From Delphinapterus leucas (lineage: Eukaryota > Chordata > Mammalia > Artiodactyla > Monodontidae), in NCBI RefSeq assembly GCF_002288925.2, contig NW_022098067.1, positions 5,062,355 through 5,126,354 on the forward strand: a DNA stretch of 64,000 bases, read 5' to 3'. Of the stretch, positions 12,546-24,765 are shown one piece after another (within the stretch, counting starts at the first letter, position 1; each line of letters begins with the position of its first letter). Position numbers and translations under genes: made by a program. Below the pieces are notes generated by a model. The model made no database searches and was not told the origin of the DNA. It saw only the letters and a program-made list of their open reading frames with translations.

Positions 12546-13570
12546 CATTTCCCAAGAATTGTTGTGATGTTTAGTAAGAGTCTTTTAAGTACAGGTGTCA
12601 TTAAATAAAAATACAAGAGCTAAATAATTTTCAATATGAATATTGTATTCTAGTAACTTCTGGTCACACTTACCATGAGCTATTTAAAAGGGGTAAAGCT
12701 ATGCCAAATAATTCAATCCTTCCTTTCCTTTTTAATATATTCTATTAACTCGGTGAATTTGACTCGTTTTTCTCTCTCCTTAATCTAGCAATTTTTTATT
12801 TTTTCTTATTAACAGTGTTTTATTAGCATTTTAAATGATTTCATGCAAAGCAATTTACGCTCAAGAGCTTAAAAAAATCCAAAATATTTAGTTAGACAAC
12901 ATTTTTGGAAATGTTAAAGTGGAAGCATGATTTAAAATGTAACAATTTAAGGACAAAGAGAAGTCATTCATTATTCACTTTTGACAATATAAGTGTCTAT
13001 TGAAATATGGGTTTTGATGAAGTATATAATTAGCTGCTTTTCCATGGACATAAAATGAGTTCTGCCCCTATGCCCCACCTCATCATTCTGTGATGGCAAG
13101 TTACAATTTTCAAATGTTAGGGAAGTCCTAGTGGCCTCTCTTTTCACTTATTCATATGGGTTCTCGGTTTCTCTTCAAACATCTCCTAAAACAAGTTCAT
13201 TGTATGACATGACAAGGAAATCTTCCTGCTCATTACCTTTCATAATCATGTCTTTCAAAAAAGCCTAAGAAAATATAAGATCAAAGGATAGTATGGGGAA
13301 AGTGTACAAGATAAGGTTAAATTGTTCAAGTCAACAGTTCTGATTTTTTTTTTTAAAAAAAAACATTTATTTTTATGAGCACACAGGAACATATTTGTTC
13401 AATGGAAATTTCCAAGGGATCTCACATACTCCTCAACTTCTTTGTTTCCAGTATTCTTTTCAATTCTGAGTGATAGCAAACTGTATTTCTTTCACTTAAT
13501 GCAGTAATGGATGGAAGATAGGTATACTAATAATTTAATAATGATGTATATTGTACATCCATGGTTTTCT
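12546..13570. other. Intergenic DNA, nothing recognised
   Basis: AT-rich with short homopolymer runs (T/A near 13,346-13,364). No gene or clear repeat was recognised. Confidence 0.5.
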
Positions 13571-13571
13571 T

Positions 13572-13811
13572 GTTTATTTCTTTTTTTTTTTTTTTTTTTT
13601 TTTGCGATACGCGGGCCTCTCACTGCTGTGGCCTCTCCCGTTGCGGAACAACAGGCTCCGGACGCGCAGGCCCAGCGGCCATGGCTCACGGGCACAGCCG
13701 CTCCGCGGCACGTGGGATCCTCCCAGACCGGGGCACGAACCCATGTCCCCTGCATCGGCAGGCGGACTCTCAACCACTGCGCCACCATGGAAGCCCTGTT
13801 AGTTTATTTCT
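13572..13811 (-). mobile_element. CHR-type tRNA-derived SINE, antisense, with 10-bp target duplication
   Basis: The T-run (13,582-13,603) is the A-tail on the minus strand. The body reads back to a tRNA-like head ending at 'gcgccaccatggaagccct'. The direct repeat GTTTATTTCT occurs at 13,572-13,581 and 13,802-13,811, which is the target-site duplication. It retains many CpGs and both pol III box regions, so it is relatively young. The four open frames of 67-100 codons here are SINE read-through. Confidence 0.93.
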
Positions 13812-14156
13812 AACCTAGTTTCTAAATTAGAACATGATTGGGGTGGGTTCTTAAACTAGAGACTTACAAACTAGGTAAGCTTTTATTTTCAGAATGGTAT
13901 GTTAAACTCTGGATTTTTGTATCTGACTCTGCTCACGTTCATAAATTTAATTCATTTCGACAAACGTTTGCTGAATGCCTAAAATAGTGAAGCACACTAT
14001 TCTAGGAATTAGATTCTCCATTCAAGATTCTGGCATATGCTATATTATGTGAAAAACTAAAGATTAAATATATAATAGTAATGACTATCCCTGACCTCAA
14101 TGGCTCACAAACTAGTGGGGGAAACAGACATACAAACAGATGATTATATGTAAGTG
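13812..14156. other. Intergenic DNA with a weak ancient repeat match
   Basis: 'acgtttgctgaatgcctaaa' and 'actagtgggggaaacagaca' are in the order of a common ancient mammalian repeat, but I cannot name the family. No coding region. Confidence 0.4.
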
Positions 14157-14640
14157 TTGACTGAAAAAAAAATGCACAACCTAAAAGCTGAGAATTGTGT
14201 TTTACTTGGCAGACTTTCTGAGGACTTCAAGTCCAGGAGGCAGCCTCTGAGAATATTTCTGAGGGACTGCTCCAAAGAGACAAGGGAGGAGCCAGGATAT
14301 ATCAGAGTTTTTGCATCAAAGACCAGGTAGTTGGAACATCAAAAGATAACTGTTAAATATTTTTAAATCTCGTTAAGAAATTTAGCATTTTTCTGTATAT
14401 GGAAAGATGCAAGGGTCTGGGCTTATTGAAATCATTCCTTTGATATGCACCTTAGCACCCTAGATGGGGCAGTATCCTGTTCTGTCCCATTCTGAGTCCC
14501 CTCAGGGTGCATCACTGAGGGTAGCTGCAGTGGCTGAGGACTGGGCAGCTGGCAGCCCATTTGTCTCCACCCTCCGTCTCCATTCCCTCAGTGCTCACTA
14601 TCAGGGTGGGTGTGGTGGCTTGATACCTACAACATGCTTT
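14157..14640 (-). mobile_element. Endogenous retrovirus-like LTR, antisense, copy 2
   Basis: It starts TGTTGACTG plus an A-run. 'gtgttttacttggcagac' and 'gggactgctccaaagagaca' align with the copy at 8,750. This copy extends further into a GC-richer part with repeated 'ctgagtcccctcagggtgca'-like phrases. No internal viral genes are present. The right edge is approximate. Confidence 0.65.
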
Positions 14641-14834
14641 GTTTACTGATATGGCAGTCCACATTTTTCATTCACATAAGTGAAAAATAAGTATATTGAG
14701 AACATATGAAAGATTGAGGAGGACCCAACACAAGTAATCATGAAAAACACCATCTTATTATTAATACAGAGTAAATGGAGGGTAATGAAGGACAAAAAGT
14801 GAGACAGAAACCACATCGTGGAATACTTTGTGGT

Positions 14835-14904
14835 CAGGTTAAAGAATATGACTTTTTTCAATTGGATGTCAGGTTAAAGAATATGACATTTTTCAATCAG
14901 GGAA
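14835..14904 (+). repeat. 35-bp tandem duplication
   Basis: CAGGTTAAAGAATATGAC starts at 14,835 and again at 14,870, giving two adjacent 35-bp units with a few mismatches near their ends. Confidence 0.85.
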
Positions 14905-16157
14905 AAGACCACTCTGGTAGATTTGTGGCTTATGAATTTGAAGGGACAAGGTCAGGAACAGAAAGATCAATTTGGAGGTTACTGTGGGGAGTCCTGTAAG
15001 CGACGATGCTAGCCTGAACTAAGGGAGCAGTATTAGGGGAGTTGAAGAAGGGTTCAAAAATACATATGAATCTGAATTGACAGAAATTATTATTTGATTA
15101 GATAAGGTACACAAAGGGGCAAAAGACTGCTTCCAGGATCCTAGCGTGGGTGGGAGCAAGTGAGCAGTGTGATACTGTGACATTAACATGGACCTTTCAA
15201 AGATCAAAGGAACATATGTGTACTTTTATTTACTTTTTATTTTTAAAACCTAAGAAAAACTGTTAGGTTAACAGACAAATGGCAAACAAAACCAAAATTG
15301 GATCTTCATGAAAAGAGCACTCTGAAGTTCAGCACTCTGAAGTTCAGCTTAAATATCTCTTTACCTATTAAGAATTCACCCATTTGAAATTCTGTGTGCC
15401 TTTTTTTTTCTGCATTTATTATTTGATTTTGTTGAATGTATTTCAGTAACAATATGAACTGTGATGAAATAACACAAATGACACTCAGTGAAAGACAGTA
15501 ATTACTAAGTAATACTAAGTAGATATAGTAGAGTCATTTCTTTTTATCAAATGATAAATCTATTAGTCTGACAGAAGAAAAATGAGCAGCCTTGTTACAC
15601 ATTCAAGTGTCATAATTTTATTCACACTTGTTCACTTAGCCATATGCACTATGTACAAATGAATATTATTCAAATTCATGAAACAATTGTCTAGATTATG
15701 AACTAAAAGGATTCAGTGCACTTGATTGTGACATTTTATTTCATGGTAAAATCTATCATGTTTGAAGTAATTGCTTGTGTCTGTAAAATGAGGAGAGGTT
15801 ACATGTATGTGTTGTCATTATCACCATCGTAAAATTTTTTCCAAATATCTATATGTAGGTGGTGCTAGAAGTACCACTGTTTTGTTAAAAGCACTATATT
15901 TCTTTCCTTCAGAGTAATTTGACAATGGTACAAAACCAATCACCTTTAATTTTGGTTCCTCAAATCCTCCTATTTCCAATACTTTCTCTGTTTTTACTAA
16001 CAAACACCATATCTGAGTCTTTGAAGCTCAATTTCTATAAATATTTTCTATTTTTCTTTTCTTCTCCCACTATAAACAACGCCCTGCCAATCTTTTTATT
16101 GTACTGCCTTTTGATTAATAAAATTGAGTTCTCCCCCATCATGTTCAAGCTCCTGAG
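14905..16157. other. Intergenic DNA
   Basis: No gene recognised. It contains a 15-bp tandem duplication (AGCACTCTGAAGTTC at 15,316-15,330 and 15,331-15,345, plus three further bases). A 122-codon frame at 15,919-16,287 has no recognisable domain and runs into a MITE, so I do not call it. Confidence 0.5.
15316..15348 (+). repeat. 15-bp perfect tandem duplication
   Basis: AGCACTCTGAAGTTC is repeated exactly twice, followed by AGC. A perfect repeat implies a recent slippage event. Confidence 0.9.
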
Positions 16158-16315
16158 CTGCACTGTTCTGTATGGTAGCACCAAGCCACATGTTGCAAAT
16201 GAGCACATTAGATATAGCTATTGCAAACTGAGATGTGCTGTAAATGAAAAATACACACCAGATTTCAAAACGCTTTCTATGAAATAAGGCATATAAAAAT
16301 CTCAATAGAGAATTT

Positions 16316-16338
16316 TGCAAAGCCAAGATGGTGGAGTA
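16316..16338 (+). promoter_or_regulatory. L1-A 5' end with degenerate YY1-like site
   Basis: GCCAAGATGGTGGAG at the 5' edge corresponds to the AAGATGGCGG motif through which YY1 positions L1 transcription starts. The CG of the motif is TG here, as expected after methylated CpG decay. Activity is unlikely but untested. Confidence 0.55.
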
Positions 16339-17220
16339 GAAGGACATGCTCTCACTCCCTCTTTTGAGAACACCAGAATCACAAGTAGCTGCTGGACAAT
16401 CATCAACAGGAAGACACTGGAACTCACCAAAAAAGATACCCCACATCCAAAGACAAAGGAGAAGCCACAGTGAGATGGTAGGAGGGACATAATCACAGCA
16501 AAACCTAATCCCATAACTGCTGGGTGGGAGACTCACAGACTGGAGAACACTTACACCACAGAAGTTCACCCATTGGAGTGAAGGTTCTGAGCCCCACGTC
16601 AGGCTTCCCTACCTTGGGGTCCAGCAACGGGAGGAGAAATTCCTAGAGAATCAGACTTTGAAGCCTAGTGCGATTTGATTGCAGGACTTCAACAGGACTG
16701 AAGGAAAGAGAGACTCCACTCTTGGAGGGCACACACAAGGTAGTGTGCACAGTGGGACTGAGGGGATGGAGCAGTGACCCCAGGGGAGACTGAATCAGAC
16801 CTACCTGCTACTGTTGGAGGGTCTCCTGCAGAGGCAGGGGGTGGCTGTGGCTCACCGTGGGGACAAGGACACTGGCAGCAGAAGTTCTGGGAAGTACTCT
16901 TTGATGTGAGCCCTCCCAGAGCCTGCCATTAGCCCCAACAAAGAGCAAAGCTAGGATCCAGTGTTGGGTTGCCACAGGCCAAGCAACCAACAGGGAGAGA
17001 ACCCAGCCCCACTCATCAGCAGTCAAGCAGATTAAAGTTTTACTGAGCTCTGCCCAACAGAGCAACAGACAGCTCTACACACCACCAGTCCCTGCCATCA
17101 GGAGACCAGCACAAGCCTCTTAGATAGCCTCATCCACCAGAGGGCAGACAGCAGAAGCAAGAAGAACTACAATCCTGCAGCCTGTAGAACAAAAACCAGA
17201 TTCACAGAAAGATAGGCAAG

Positions 17221-18167
17221 GTGAAAAGGCAGAGGGCTATGTACCAGGTGAAGGAAAAAGATAAAACCCCAGAAAGACAACTAAATGAAGTGGAGATAAG
17301 CAACCTTCCAGAAAATGAATTCAGAATAATGATAGTGAAGATGATCTAGGACCTCAGAGAAAGAATGGAGGCAAAGATCGAGAAGATGCAAGAAATGTTT
17401 AACAAAGACCTAGAAGAATTAAAGAACAAACAGAGATGAACAATACAATAACTGAAATGAAATCTACACTAGAAAGAATCAATAGCACAATAACTGAGGC
17501 AGAAGAACGGATAAGTGACCTGGAAGACAGAATGGTGGAATTTACTGCTGCAGAACAGAATAAAGAAAAAACAATGAAAAGAAATGAAGAAAGCCTAAGA
17601 GACCTCTGGGACAACATTAAACGCAACAACATTCACACTATAGGGGTCCCAGAAGGCGAAGAGAGAGAGAAAGGACCAAAGAAAATATTTGCAGAGATTA
17701 GAGTTGAAAACTTTCCTAACATGGGTAAGGAAATAGCCACCCAAGTCCAGGAAGTGCAGCGAGTCCCATACAGGATAAACCCAAGGAGAAACACACTGAG
17801 ACACATAGTAATCAAATTGGCAAAAATTAAAGACAAAGAAAAATTATTGAAAGCAGCAAAGGAAGAACAACAACGTACAAGGGAATTCCCATAGGTTAAG
17901 AGCTGATTTCTCAGCAGAAACTCTACAAGCCAGAAGGGAGTGGCATGATATAAAGAGATGAAAGGGAAGAACCTACAACCAAGATTACTCTACCCAGCAA
18001 GGATATCATTCAGATTCTATGGAGAAAGAAAAAGCTTTACAGACAAGCAAAAGTTAAGAGAATTCAGCACCACGAAACCAGGTGTACAAAAAATCCTAAA
18101 GGAACTTCTCCAGGTGGAAAACACAAGAGAAGAAAAGGACCTACAAAAACAAACCCAAAATAATTAA
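17221..18167 (+). pseudogene. L1-A ORF1 (RNA-binding chaperone) remnant
   Basis: ORF1p is the trimeric nucleic-acid chaperone of the L1 particle. The normal start codon appears to be GTG at 17,221. An in-frame TAG at 17,347 replaces a CAA, and a frameshift follows before the piece at 17,436-17,894, which still has coiled-coil-like heptads (ITEAEERISDLEDRMVEF) and the RRM region (NFPNMGKEI). A 1-base loss near 17,892 ('cccataggtt' against 'cccataaggtt' in L1-D) truncates it again, and the C-terminal domain continues as 17,958-18,167 (LYPARISFRFYGE). At least three disabling changes are visible. Compared with L1-D ORF1, the order and length are otherwise normal. Confidence 0.88.
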
Positions 18168-18204
18168 GAAAATAGTCATAAGAACCTACATATCTATAAT
18201 TGCC

Positions 18205-21200
18205 TTGAATGTGAATGAATTAAATGCTCCAACCAAAAGACACAGGCTTGTTGAATGGATACAAAAACAAGACCCATATATATGCTGTCTACAAGAGACC
18301 CACTTCAGACCTAGGGACACATACAGACTGAAAGTGAGGGGATGGAAAAAGATATTCCATGCAAATGGAAATCAAAAGAAAGCTGGAGTAGGAATACTCA
18401 TATCAGATAAAATAGACATTAAAATAGAGAATGTTGCAAGAGACAAGGAAGGACACTACATAATGATCAAGGGATCAATCCAAGAAGAAGATATAACAAT
18501 TATAAATATATATACACCCAACATAGGAGCACCTCAATATATAAGGTAACAGCTAACAGCTATAAAAGAGGAAATAGATGGTAACACAAAAATAGTGGGG
18601 GACTTTAACACCCCACTTACACCAATGGACAGATCATCAAATATGAAAATAAATAAGGAAACAGAAGCTTTAAATGACACAATAGGTCAGGTACATTTAA
18701 TTGATGTTTATAGGACATTCCATCCAAACACAGTAGATTACACTTTCTTCTCAAGTGTACCCGGAACATTCTCCAGGAGAGATCACATCTTGGGTCACAA
18801 ATCAAGCCTCAGTAAATTTAAGAAAATTGAAATCATATCAATATCTTTTCTATCCTCAATGCTATGAGATTAGAAATGAATTACAGGGGAAAAACGTAAA
18901 AAACACAAAAACATGGAGGCTGAACACTACGTTACTAAATAACCAAGAGATCACTGAAGAAATCAAAGAGGAAATCAGAAAATGCCTAGAGACAAATGGC
19001 AATGAAAACACGACAGTCCAAAACCTTTGGGATCCAGCAAAAGCAGTTCTAAGAGGGAAGTTTATAGCTATATAAGCCTATCTCAAGAAACAAGAAAAAT
19101 CTCAAGTAAACAATCTAACCTTACACCTAAAGGAACTAGAGAAAGAGGAACAAATAAAACAAAAAGTTAGCAGAAGGAAAGAAATCATGAAGATCAGAAC
19201 ATAAATAAATGAAATAGAAACAAAGAAACCAATAGCAAAGATCAATAAAACTAAAAGCTGGTTCTTTGAGAAGATAAACAAAATTGATAAACCATTAGCC
19301 AGACTTATCAAGAAAATGATGGCGAGGACTCAAATCAATTAAATTAGAAATGAAAAAGGAGAAGTTACAACAGACACCGCTGAAATAGAAAGCATCAGAG
19401 GAGACTACTACCAGCAACTCTATGCCAATAAAATGGACAACCTGGAAGAAATGGACAAATTCTTAGAAAGGTATAACCTTCCAAGACTGAACCAAGAAGA
19501 AATAGAAAATATGAACAGACCAATCACAAGTAATTAAGTTGAAACTGTGATTAAAAATCTTCCAACAAGGGCTTCCCTGGTGGGGCAGTGGTTGAGAGTC
19601 TGCCTGCTGATGCAGGGGACACAGGTTCATGCCCCAGTCCAGGAAGATCCCACATACCACAGAGCGGCTAGGCCCATAAGCCATGGCCTGAGCATCCAGA
19701 GCCAGTGCTCTGCAACGGGAGAGGCCACAACAGTGAGAGGCCCACATACCACAAAAAAAAAAAAAAAAAAAAATCTTCCAACAAACAAATGTCCAGGGCC
19801 AGATGGTTTCACAGGTAAATTCTATCAAACATTTAGAGAAGAGCTCACACCCATTCTTCTCAAACTCTTCCAAAAAATTGCGGAGGAAGGGACACTCCCA
19901 AACTCAGTCTATGAGGCCACCATCACCCTGATACCAAAACCAGACAAAGAGACTACAAAAAATGAAAATTTCAGACCAATATCACTGATGAATATAGATG
20001 CAAAAATCCTGAACGAAACACTAGCAAACAGAATCCAACAGCACATTAAAAGGATCATACACCATGATCACATGGGATTTACCCAGGGATGCAAGGATTT
20101 TTCAATATATGCAAATCAATCAATGTGATACACCATATTAGCAAACTGAAGGATAAAAACCATATGATCATCTCAATAGATGCAGAAAAAGCTTTTGACA
20201 AAATTCAACACCCATTAATGAATAAAAACTCTCCAGAAAGGGGGCATAGAGGGAACCTACCTCAACATAATAAAGGCCGTATATGACAAACCCACAGCAA
20301 GCATCATTCTCAATGGTGAAAAACTGAAAACATATCCTCTAAGAACAGAAATGAGACAAGGATGTCCACTCTCACCACTCTTATTCAACATAGTTTTGGA
20401 AGTCCTAGCCATGACAATCAAAGAAGAAAAAGAAATAAAAGAATACAAATTGGAAAAATAGAAGGAAAACTGTCACTCTTTGCAGATGACATGATACTAT
20501 ATGTAACAGAATCCTAAAGATACCACCAGAAAACTACTAGAGCTAATCAATGAATTTGGTAAACTTGCAGGATACAAAATTAATGCACAGAAATCTCTTG
20601 CATTCCTATACACTAATGATGAAAAATCTGAAAGAGAAATTAAGGAAACACTCCCATTTACCACTGCAACACAAAGAATAAAATACCTAGGAATAAACCT
20701 ACATAGGGAGACAAAAGACCTGTATGCAGAAAACTATGACACTGATGAAAAAAATTAAAGATGATACAAACAGATGGAGAGATATACCATGTTCTTGGAT
20801 TGGAAGAATCAATATTGTGAACATGACTATACTACCCAAAGCAATCTACAGATTCAATGCAATCCCTATCAAATTTCCAATGGCATTTTTTACAGAGCTA
20901 GAACAAAAAATCTTAAAATTTATATGGAGACACAAAAGACAGCAAATAGCCAAAGCAGTCTGGAGGGGAAAAATGGAGCTGGAAGAATCAGACTTCCTGA
21001 CTTCAGACTATACAACAAAACTATAGTAATCAAGACAATATGGTACTGGCACAAAAACAGAAACATAGATCAATGGAGCAAGATAGAAAGCCCAGAGGTA
21101 AACACACTCACCAATGGTCAACTAATCTATGACAAAGGAGGCAAGCATATACAAGGGAGAACAAGCAGTCTCTTCAATAAGTGGTGCTGGGAAAACTGCA

Positions 21201-22027
21201 CAGCTACACGTAAAAGAATGAAATTAGAACAGTTCCTAACACCACACACAAAAATAAACTCAAAATGGATTAGAGATCTAAATGTAAGACCGGACACTAT
21301 AAAACTCTTAGAGGAAAACATAGGAAGAACACTCTGGCATAAATCACAGCAAGATCATTTTGATCCACCTCCTAGAGTAATGGAAATAAAAACAAAAATA
21401 AACAAATGAGATCTAACAAAACTTAAAAGCTTTTGCACAGCAAAGGAAACCATAAACAAGATGGAAGACAACCCTCAGAATGAGAGAAAATATTTGCAAA
21501 CAAATCAACGGACAGAGGATTAATCTCCAAAATATATAAACAGCTCATGCAGCTCAATATTTTAAAAAACCAACACCCCAATCCAAAAATGGGCAGAAGA
21601 CCTAAATAGACATTTCTCCAAAGAAGACATACAGATGGCCAAGAAGCACATGAAAAGTTGCTCAACATCACTAATTATTAGAGAAATGCAAATCAAAACT
21701 ACAATGAGATATCACCTCACACCAGTTAGAATGGGCTTCATCAGAAAATCTACAAACAACCAATGCTGGAGAGGGTGTGGAGAAAAGGGAACACTCTTGC
21801 ACTGTTGGTGGGAATGTAAACTGATACAGCCGCTATGGAGAACTGTATGGAGTTTCCTTAAAAAACTAAAAATAGAATTACCATATGATCGAGCAGTCCC
21901 ACTACTGGGCATATACCCAGAGAAAACCACAATTGCAAAAGACACATGCACCTCAGTGTTCATTGCAGCACTATTTACAATAGCTAGGTCATGGAAGAAA
22001 CCTAAATGCCCATCGAAAGACGAATGA
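18205..22027 (+). pseudogene. L1-A ORF2 (endonuclease/reverse transcriptase) remnant
   Basis: ORF2p nicks DNA with an APE-like endonuclease and copies RNA by target-primed reverse transcription. The endonuclease part is visible: LQETHFRPRDTY (18,268 on), VGDFNTPL (18,594 on) and DHILGHKSS. The SDHN motif expected near 18,845 is lost to substitutions and a frameshift. Reverse transcriptase follows after the [24 protein letters not shown], then FADD at 20,479-20,490, the YXDD-type catalytic box, still intact. The cysteine-rich C-terminal part ([19 protein letters not shown]) is at 21,635-22,027. Stops occur at 18,549, in 20,128-20,290, near 20,516 and at 21,409. The original start methionine is not apparent. 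Non-functional. Confidence 0.92.
19553..19784 (+). mobile_element. CHR-type SINE inserted in L1-A ORF2, 16-bp target duplication
   Basis: The body is 19,569-19,768, starting GGGCTTCCCTGGTGGGGCAG and ending in a run of about 20 A. AAAAATCTTCCAACAA is repeated exactly on both sides (19,553-19,568 and 19,769-19,784). The frame stays open through the SINE into reverse transcriptase (19,547-20,128), apparently by chance. It postdates L1-A. Confidence 0.95.
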
Positions 22028-22599
22028 ATAAAGAAGATGTGGTACATATATACAATGGAATATTACTCAGCCATAATAAGGAATGAAACTGGGTCATTTG
22101 TAGAGACGTGGATGGATCTAGAGACTGTCATACAGAGTGAAGTAAGGCAGAAAGAGGAAAACAAATATTGTATATTAAGGCATATATGTGGAACCTAGAA
22201 AAATGGTACAGATGAACCGGTTTGCAGGGCAGAAATTAAGACACAGTTATAGAGAACAAATGTATGGGCACCAAGGGGGGAAAGCCTTTGGGGGGGGTGA
22301 TGGTGTGATGAATTGGGCAATTGAGATTGACACGTATACACTGATGTGTATAAAACTGATGATTAATAAGAACTTGCTGTATAAAAAATAAATTTTTTAA
22401 AAACTCAATAATTTTACATTTGATTACAGCTTGAGATAACAATATTTTGGAATAGTAGGTTAAATGTAATATATAATTAAATTATTTTCACCTGTTTCTT
22501 CTTATTTTTAATATGGCTACTAGAAATTTTAAATTTTACATGTGGCTCACATTTGTGGCTCTATTATATGTCTGTTAGGCAGCACTTCAATAAAGGACC

Positions 22600-23385
22600 C
22601 TAGAGTTAGAGAAGACATGCTTTCCTCTCTGAGGATATGCAACTACAGAGGAAGGTAATTATAATATCATAATATGATGATAAAATCCACAGAAGGGTGT
22701 AAAGAGAACACTGAGTTATCGTTTTTGACAGAGTATCTGAGGAAGGATCCATGAAAGAAGTAAATTGGGACCATAATAGGAGGACAGTAATATTAACATT
22801 TCACATAGAGAAAACAACATAAGTAAAGACCTGGCAACAAGAAAGTGTATCACTTCCCTATGGCTAATGATAGAAACTTAATATCTATCAAGAAAATATT
22901 TCATCCCCTCACCAATTCTCCTTAACAGCATCTGTTTCTACTTCCATGCCTACTTTCAGCAAGGAAAGCCCCTCTCAGTGAGGTTGTAGACATAATGCTG
23001 GTTTATGACAGATAGAGAGATTGCTACTTCAGTTATGCTGATAAGGAACTCTGAGGAGCTAACCTTTGGTGTTGCTACTGAAATGGAAACGTAAGATGTA
23101 ACTCACCTGACACCTGAGGTAACTCCAAAAGGGAAATGGACAAAGAAGAATAGAATTCCTAATAGTTTGTCTCCTGAGAATTAGAATATCTTATTGTTCA
23201 CCATAAAGTATTTGATGAGTGAGGAAAACTGAACAAAATAAAAAGAGGGAGAAAGAAATGAAGGAATTTAGGGGAGGGGAAGGAGGATCAGTTTCCAAAA
23301 ATAATATTGTATCGATAAAAAATAGGACATAAGGAAATTAAGAGAGAAGTGAGGGCTATAGATGAAACAGTGAAATGTCTTGCAG
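22600..23385. other. Intergenic DNA
   Basis: No gene or repeat recognised. A few short frames only. Confidence 0.5.
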
Positions 23386-23389
23386 GGGG

Positions 23390-23580
23390 TTGAATTAAGG
23401 CTCTGGCATATGTTGCCTTTTGGTTGTGGACAAATTTCTTAATCTCTCTGAGTTTCAGTTTCCTGATCTGTAAAATGTATAACAAAATCTTTCATGCAAA
23501 GTTGTAAGAATTGGAAATAATATTAAACATAGTGTCTGACACCTTGTAGTGTTTAATAAATGTTAGCTCTTATATTTGAC
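23390..23580 (+). mobile_element. MIR SINE
   Basis: 'gagtttcagtttcctgatct' followed by 'gtaaaatgtataacaaaatc' and 'gtgtttaataaatgttagct' is the MIR core and 3' end in order. Diverged. Confidence 0.85.
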
Positions 23581-24554
23581 CACTCTGGTTAACTAATTTT
23601 GAATATTTATCTTATCTTGGCTGATTCTCTGGAAGTGTGCTAACTGGTTAAGCCAATCCAAATCTCTCACCTATTATTTTTAAAGGGAAAGTAAAAAGAC
23701 AATACAAGGAGAATATTTTATTTAATCAATTCTAAAACATACATTTTACCCTCCTATTTAACATTAGTGAACCTATATTATGTCTTACAGTTAATGGTGT
23801 TATACAAAGGTCAGTCAGGCTGAGGGAGTTGTTATTGTCTGGGCATATGTAAAGTTGTTATTATTTCTGGTGGCATGCATATACAAATGCAACCTTAGAT
23901 GTTTAATCTACAAACCATTTAAGGATTATTTAAATAAAAACTATGAGTCCTAGTGATTGCAAACATTCTTTTGCTCATCTTCTGGTAAAATCCAGAAGTT
24001 TCAACATCAAAGCTTGTTGAAGTGAAACCCCTTAAGAAGTCACAGAGGATAACATAGGTGGGAACATATGGACAATAACCAATTTGAAAAGTGACTCAGA
24101 AGGCTTAAAGTCTGAAAATTAGGAACTTTTAGAATAAATTCAAATTACCTTGCTCATATTTCTCTTTTTATTGGTGCACAGAGTAAATATGATAAAAATA
24201 TCTAAATAAGTCTAAAAGAAATATTTTAGTAATTGTTAAAGGAAATTCTAAGAGATATGAAAGCATTATGTTATGGTTCAAGTGCTTATGTTTTTTTCCC
24301 TTCTTAATGGTACAAAAAATGAACCATGCATTTTATAATTTATGGAGTCTTAGATTCTATGAAATACAGTAGTTTTCAACCAATTGTGAAAGAGAATGAA
24401 TAAATGAAGGACAGAAAAATATTCTTAGGTTTATAGTATATTCTTAGTATGTTCTAAAGTCATAGCAGGCCAAGGGCAGAGCCATGTGGTAAGTAGAGTG
24501 TATCTTTAATTTGGGGTCCTTTTGTTCTCTCTCAAATGGAAAAGCAGGTAAGTG
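23581..24554. other. Intergenic DNA
   Basis: AT-rich, no coding or repeat assignment. Confidence 0.5.
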
Positions 24555-24765
24555 TAATCAAAGGGTAAAGGATTTGGAGTGCAAAGACTCTGATTTTAGT
24601 TCTTGCCCAAATAATTGCTAGGTTTGTGAACTTCTGTGGGTCATAACGCCTCTGAGTTTCTCTGGGGGTAATAATATAACTGCTTTATGTTCTTCAGAAG
24701 ATGGTTAATTAAAAAGCGCATTAGAAAAGCACTATACAATATTGGTTACAATTAACTGACATTGG
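24555..24765 (+). mobile_element. MIR SINE, diverged
   Basis: 'ggatttggagtgcaaagact', 'ctaggtttgtgaacttctgt' and 'gcctctgagtttctctgggg' follow the order of the MIR head, middle and core. Stronger divergence than the MIR at 23.4 kb. Confidence 0.7.

Larger units (their letters stand above)
16313..22396 (+). mobile_element. L1-A: nearly full-length LINE-1, about 6.1 kb including a SINE
   Basis: 5' UTR (16,313 to about 17,220), ORF1 remnant, ORF2 remnant and a short 3' UTR of the 'ttgggcaattgagattgaca' lineage, ending in a weak A-rich tail. Flanks inside the host MITE read 'aaaaatctcaata...attttgca' on the left and 'aaaaactcaataattttaca' on the right, a diverged target-site duplication. Both ORFs are broken, so the element cannot move by itself. 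Confidence 0.93.
16158..22586 (-). mobile_element. hAT-type MITE split in two by L1-A
   Basis: The left half is 16,158 to about 16,310 ('gcactgttctgtatggtagc' then 'ctgagatgtgctgtaaatg'). The right half is about 22,400-22,586 ('tttcacctgtttcttcttat' then 'gtctgttaggcagcact'). Joined in order they match a common mammalian MITE with terminal inverted repeats of the 'cagtgctgtccaatagaa' kind, which I place in the hAT-Charlie group without a subfamily name. The interval between is the later L1. Confidence 0.75.

Noticed and set aside
13492..13818. Several overlapping open frames of 67-100 codons
   Set aside because: They are translations of the CHR SINE and its T/A tail on both strands. The same peptide words recur at 31.2, 41.2, 53.6 and 61.0 kb.
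8750..14640. A possible provirus between two related LTRs
   Set aside because: No gag, pol or env remnant was seen between them, and a MIR, a CHR SINE and unrelated LTRs occupy the interval.
15919..16287. 122-codon plus-strand frame
   Set aside because: Low-complexity hydrophobic start and an end inside a MITE. No homology recognised.
16096..16569. 157-codon minus-strand frame
   Set aside because: It spans the MITE and the antisense of the L1-A 5' UTR, has no domain, and is not preserved in the other L1 copies.
19547..20128. 193-codon frame fusing a SINE with reverse transcriptase
   Set aside because: The fusion is due to a SINE insertion that happens to leave the frame open. Start context, upstream stops and downstream stops show no sign of a functional protein.
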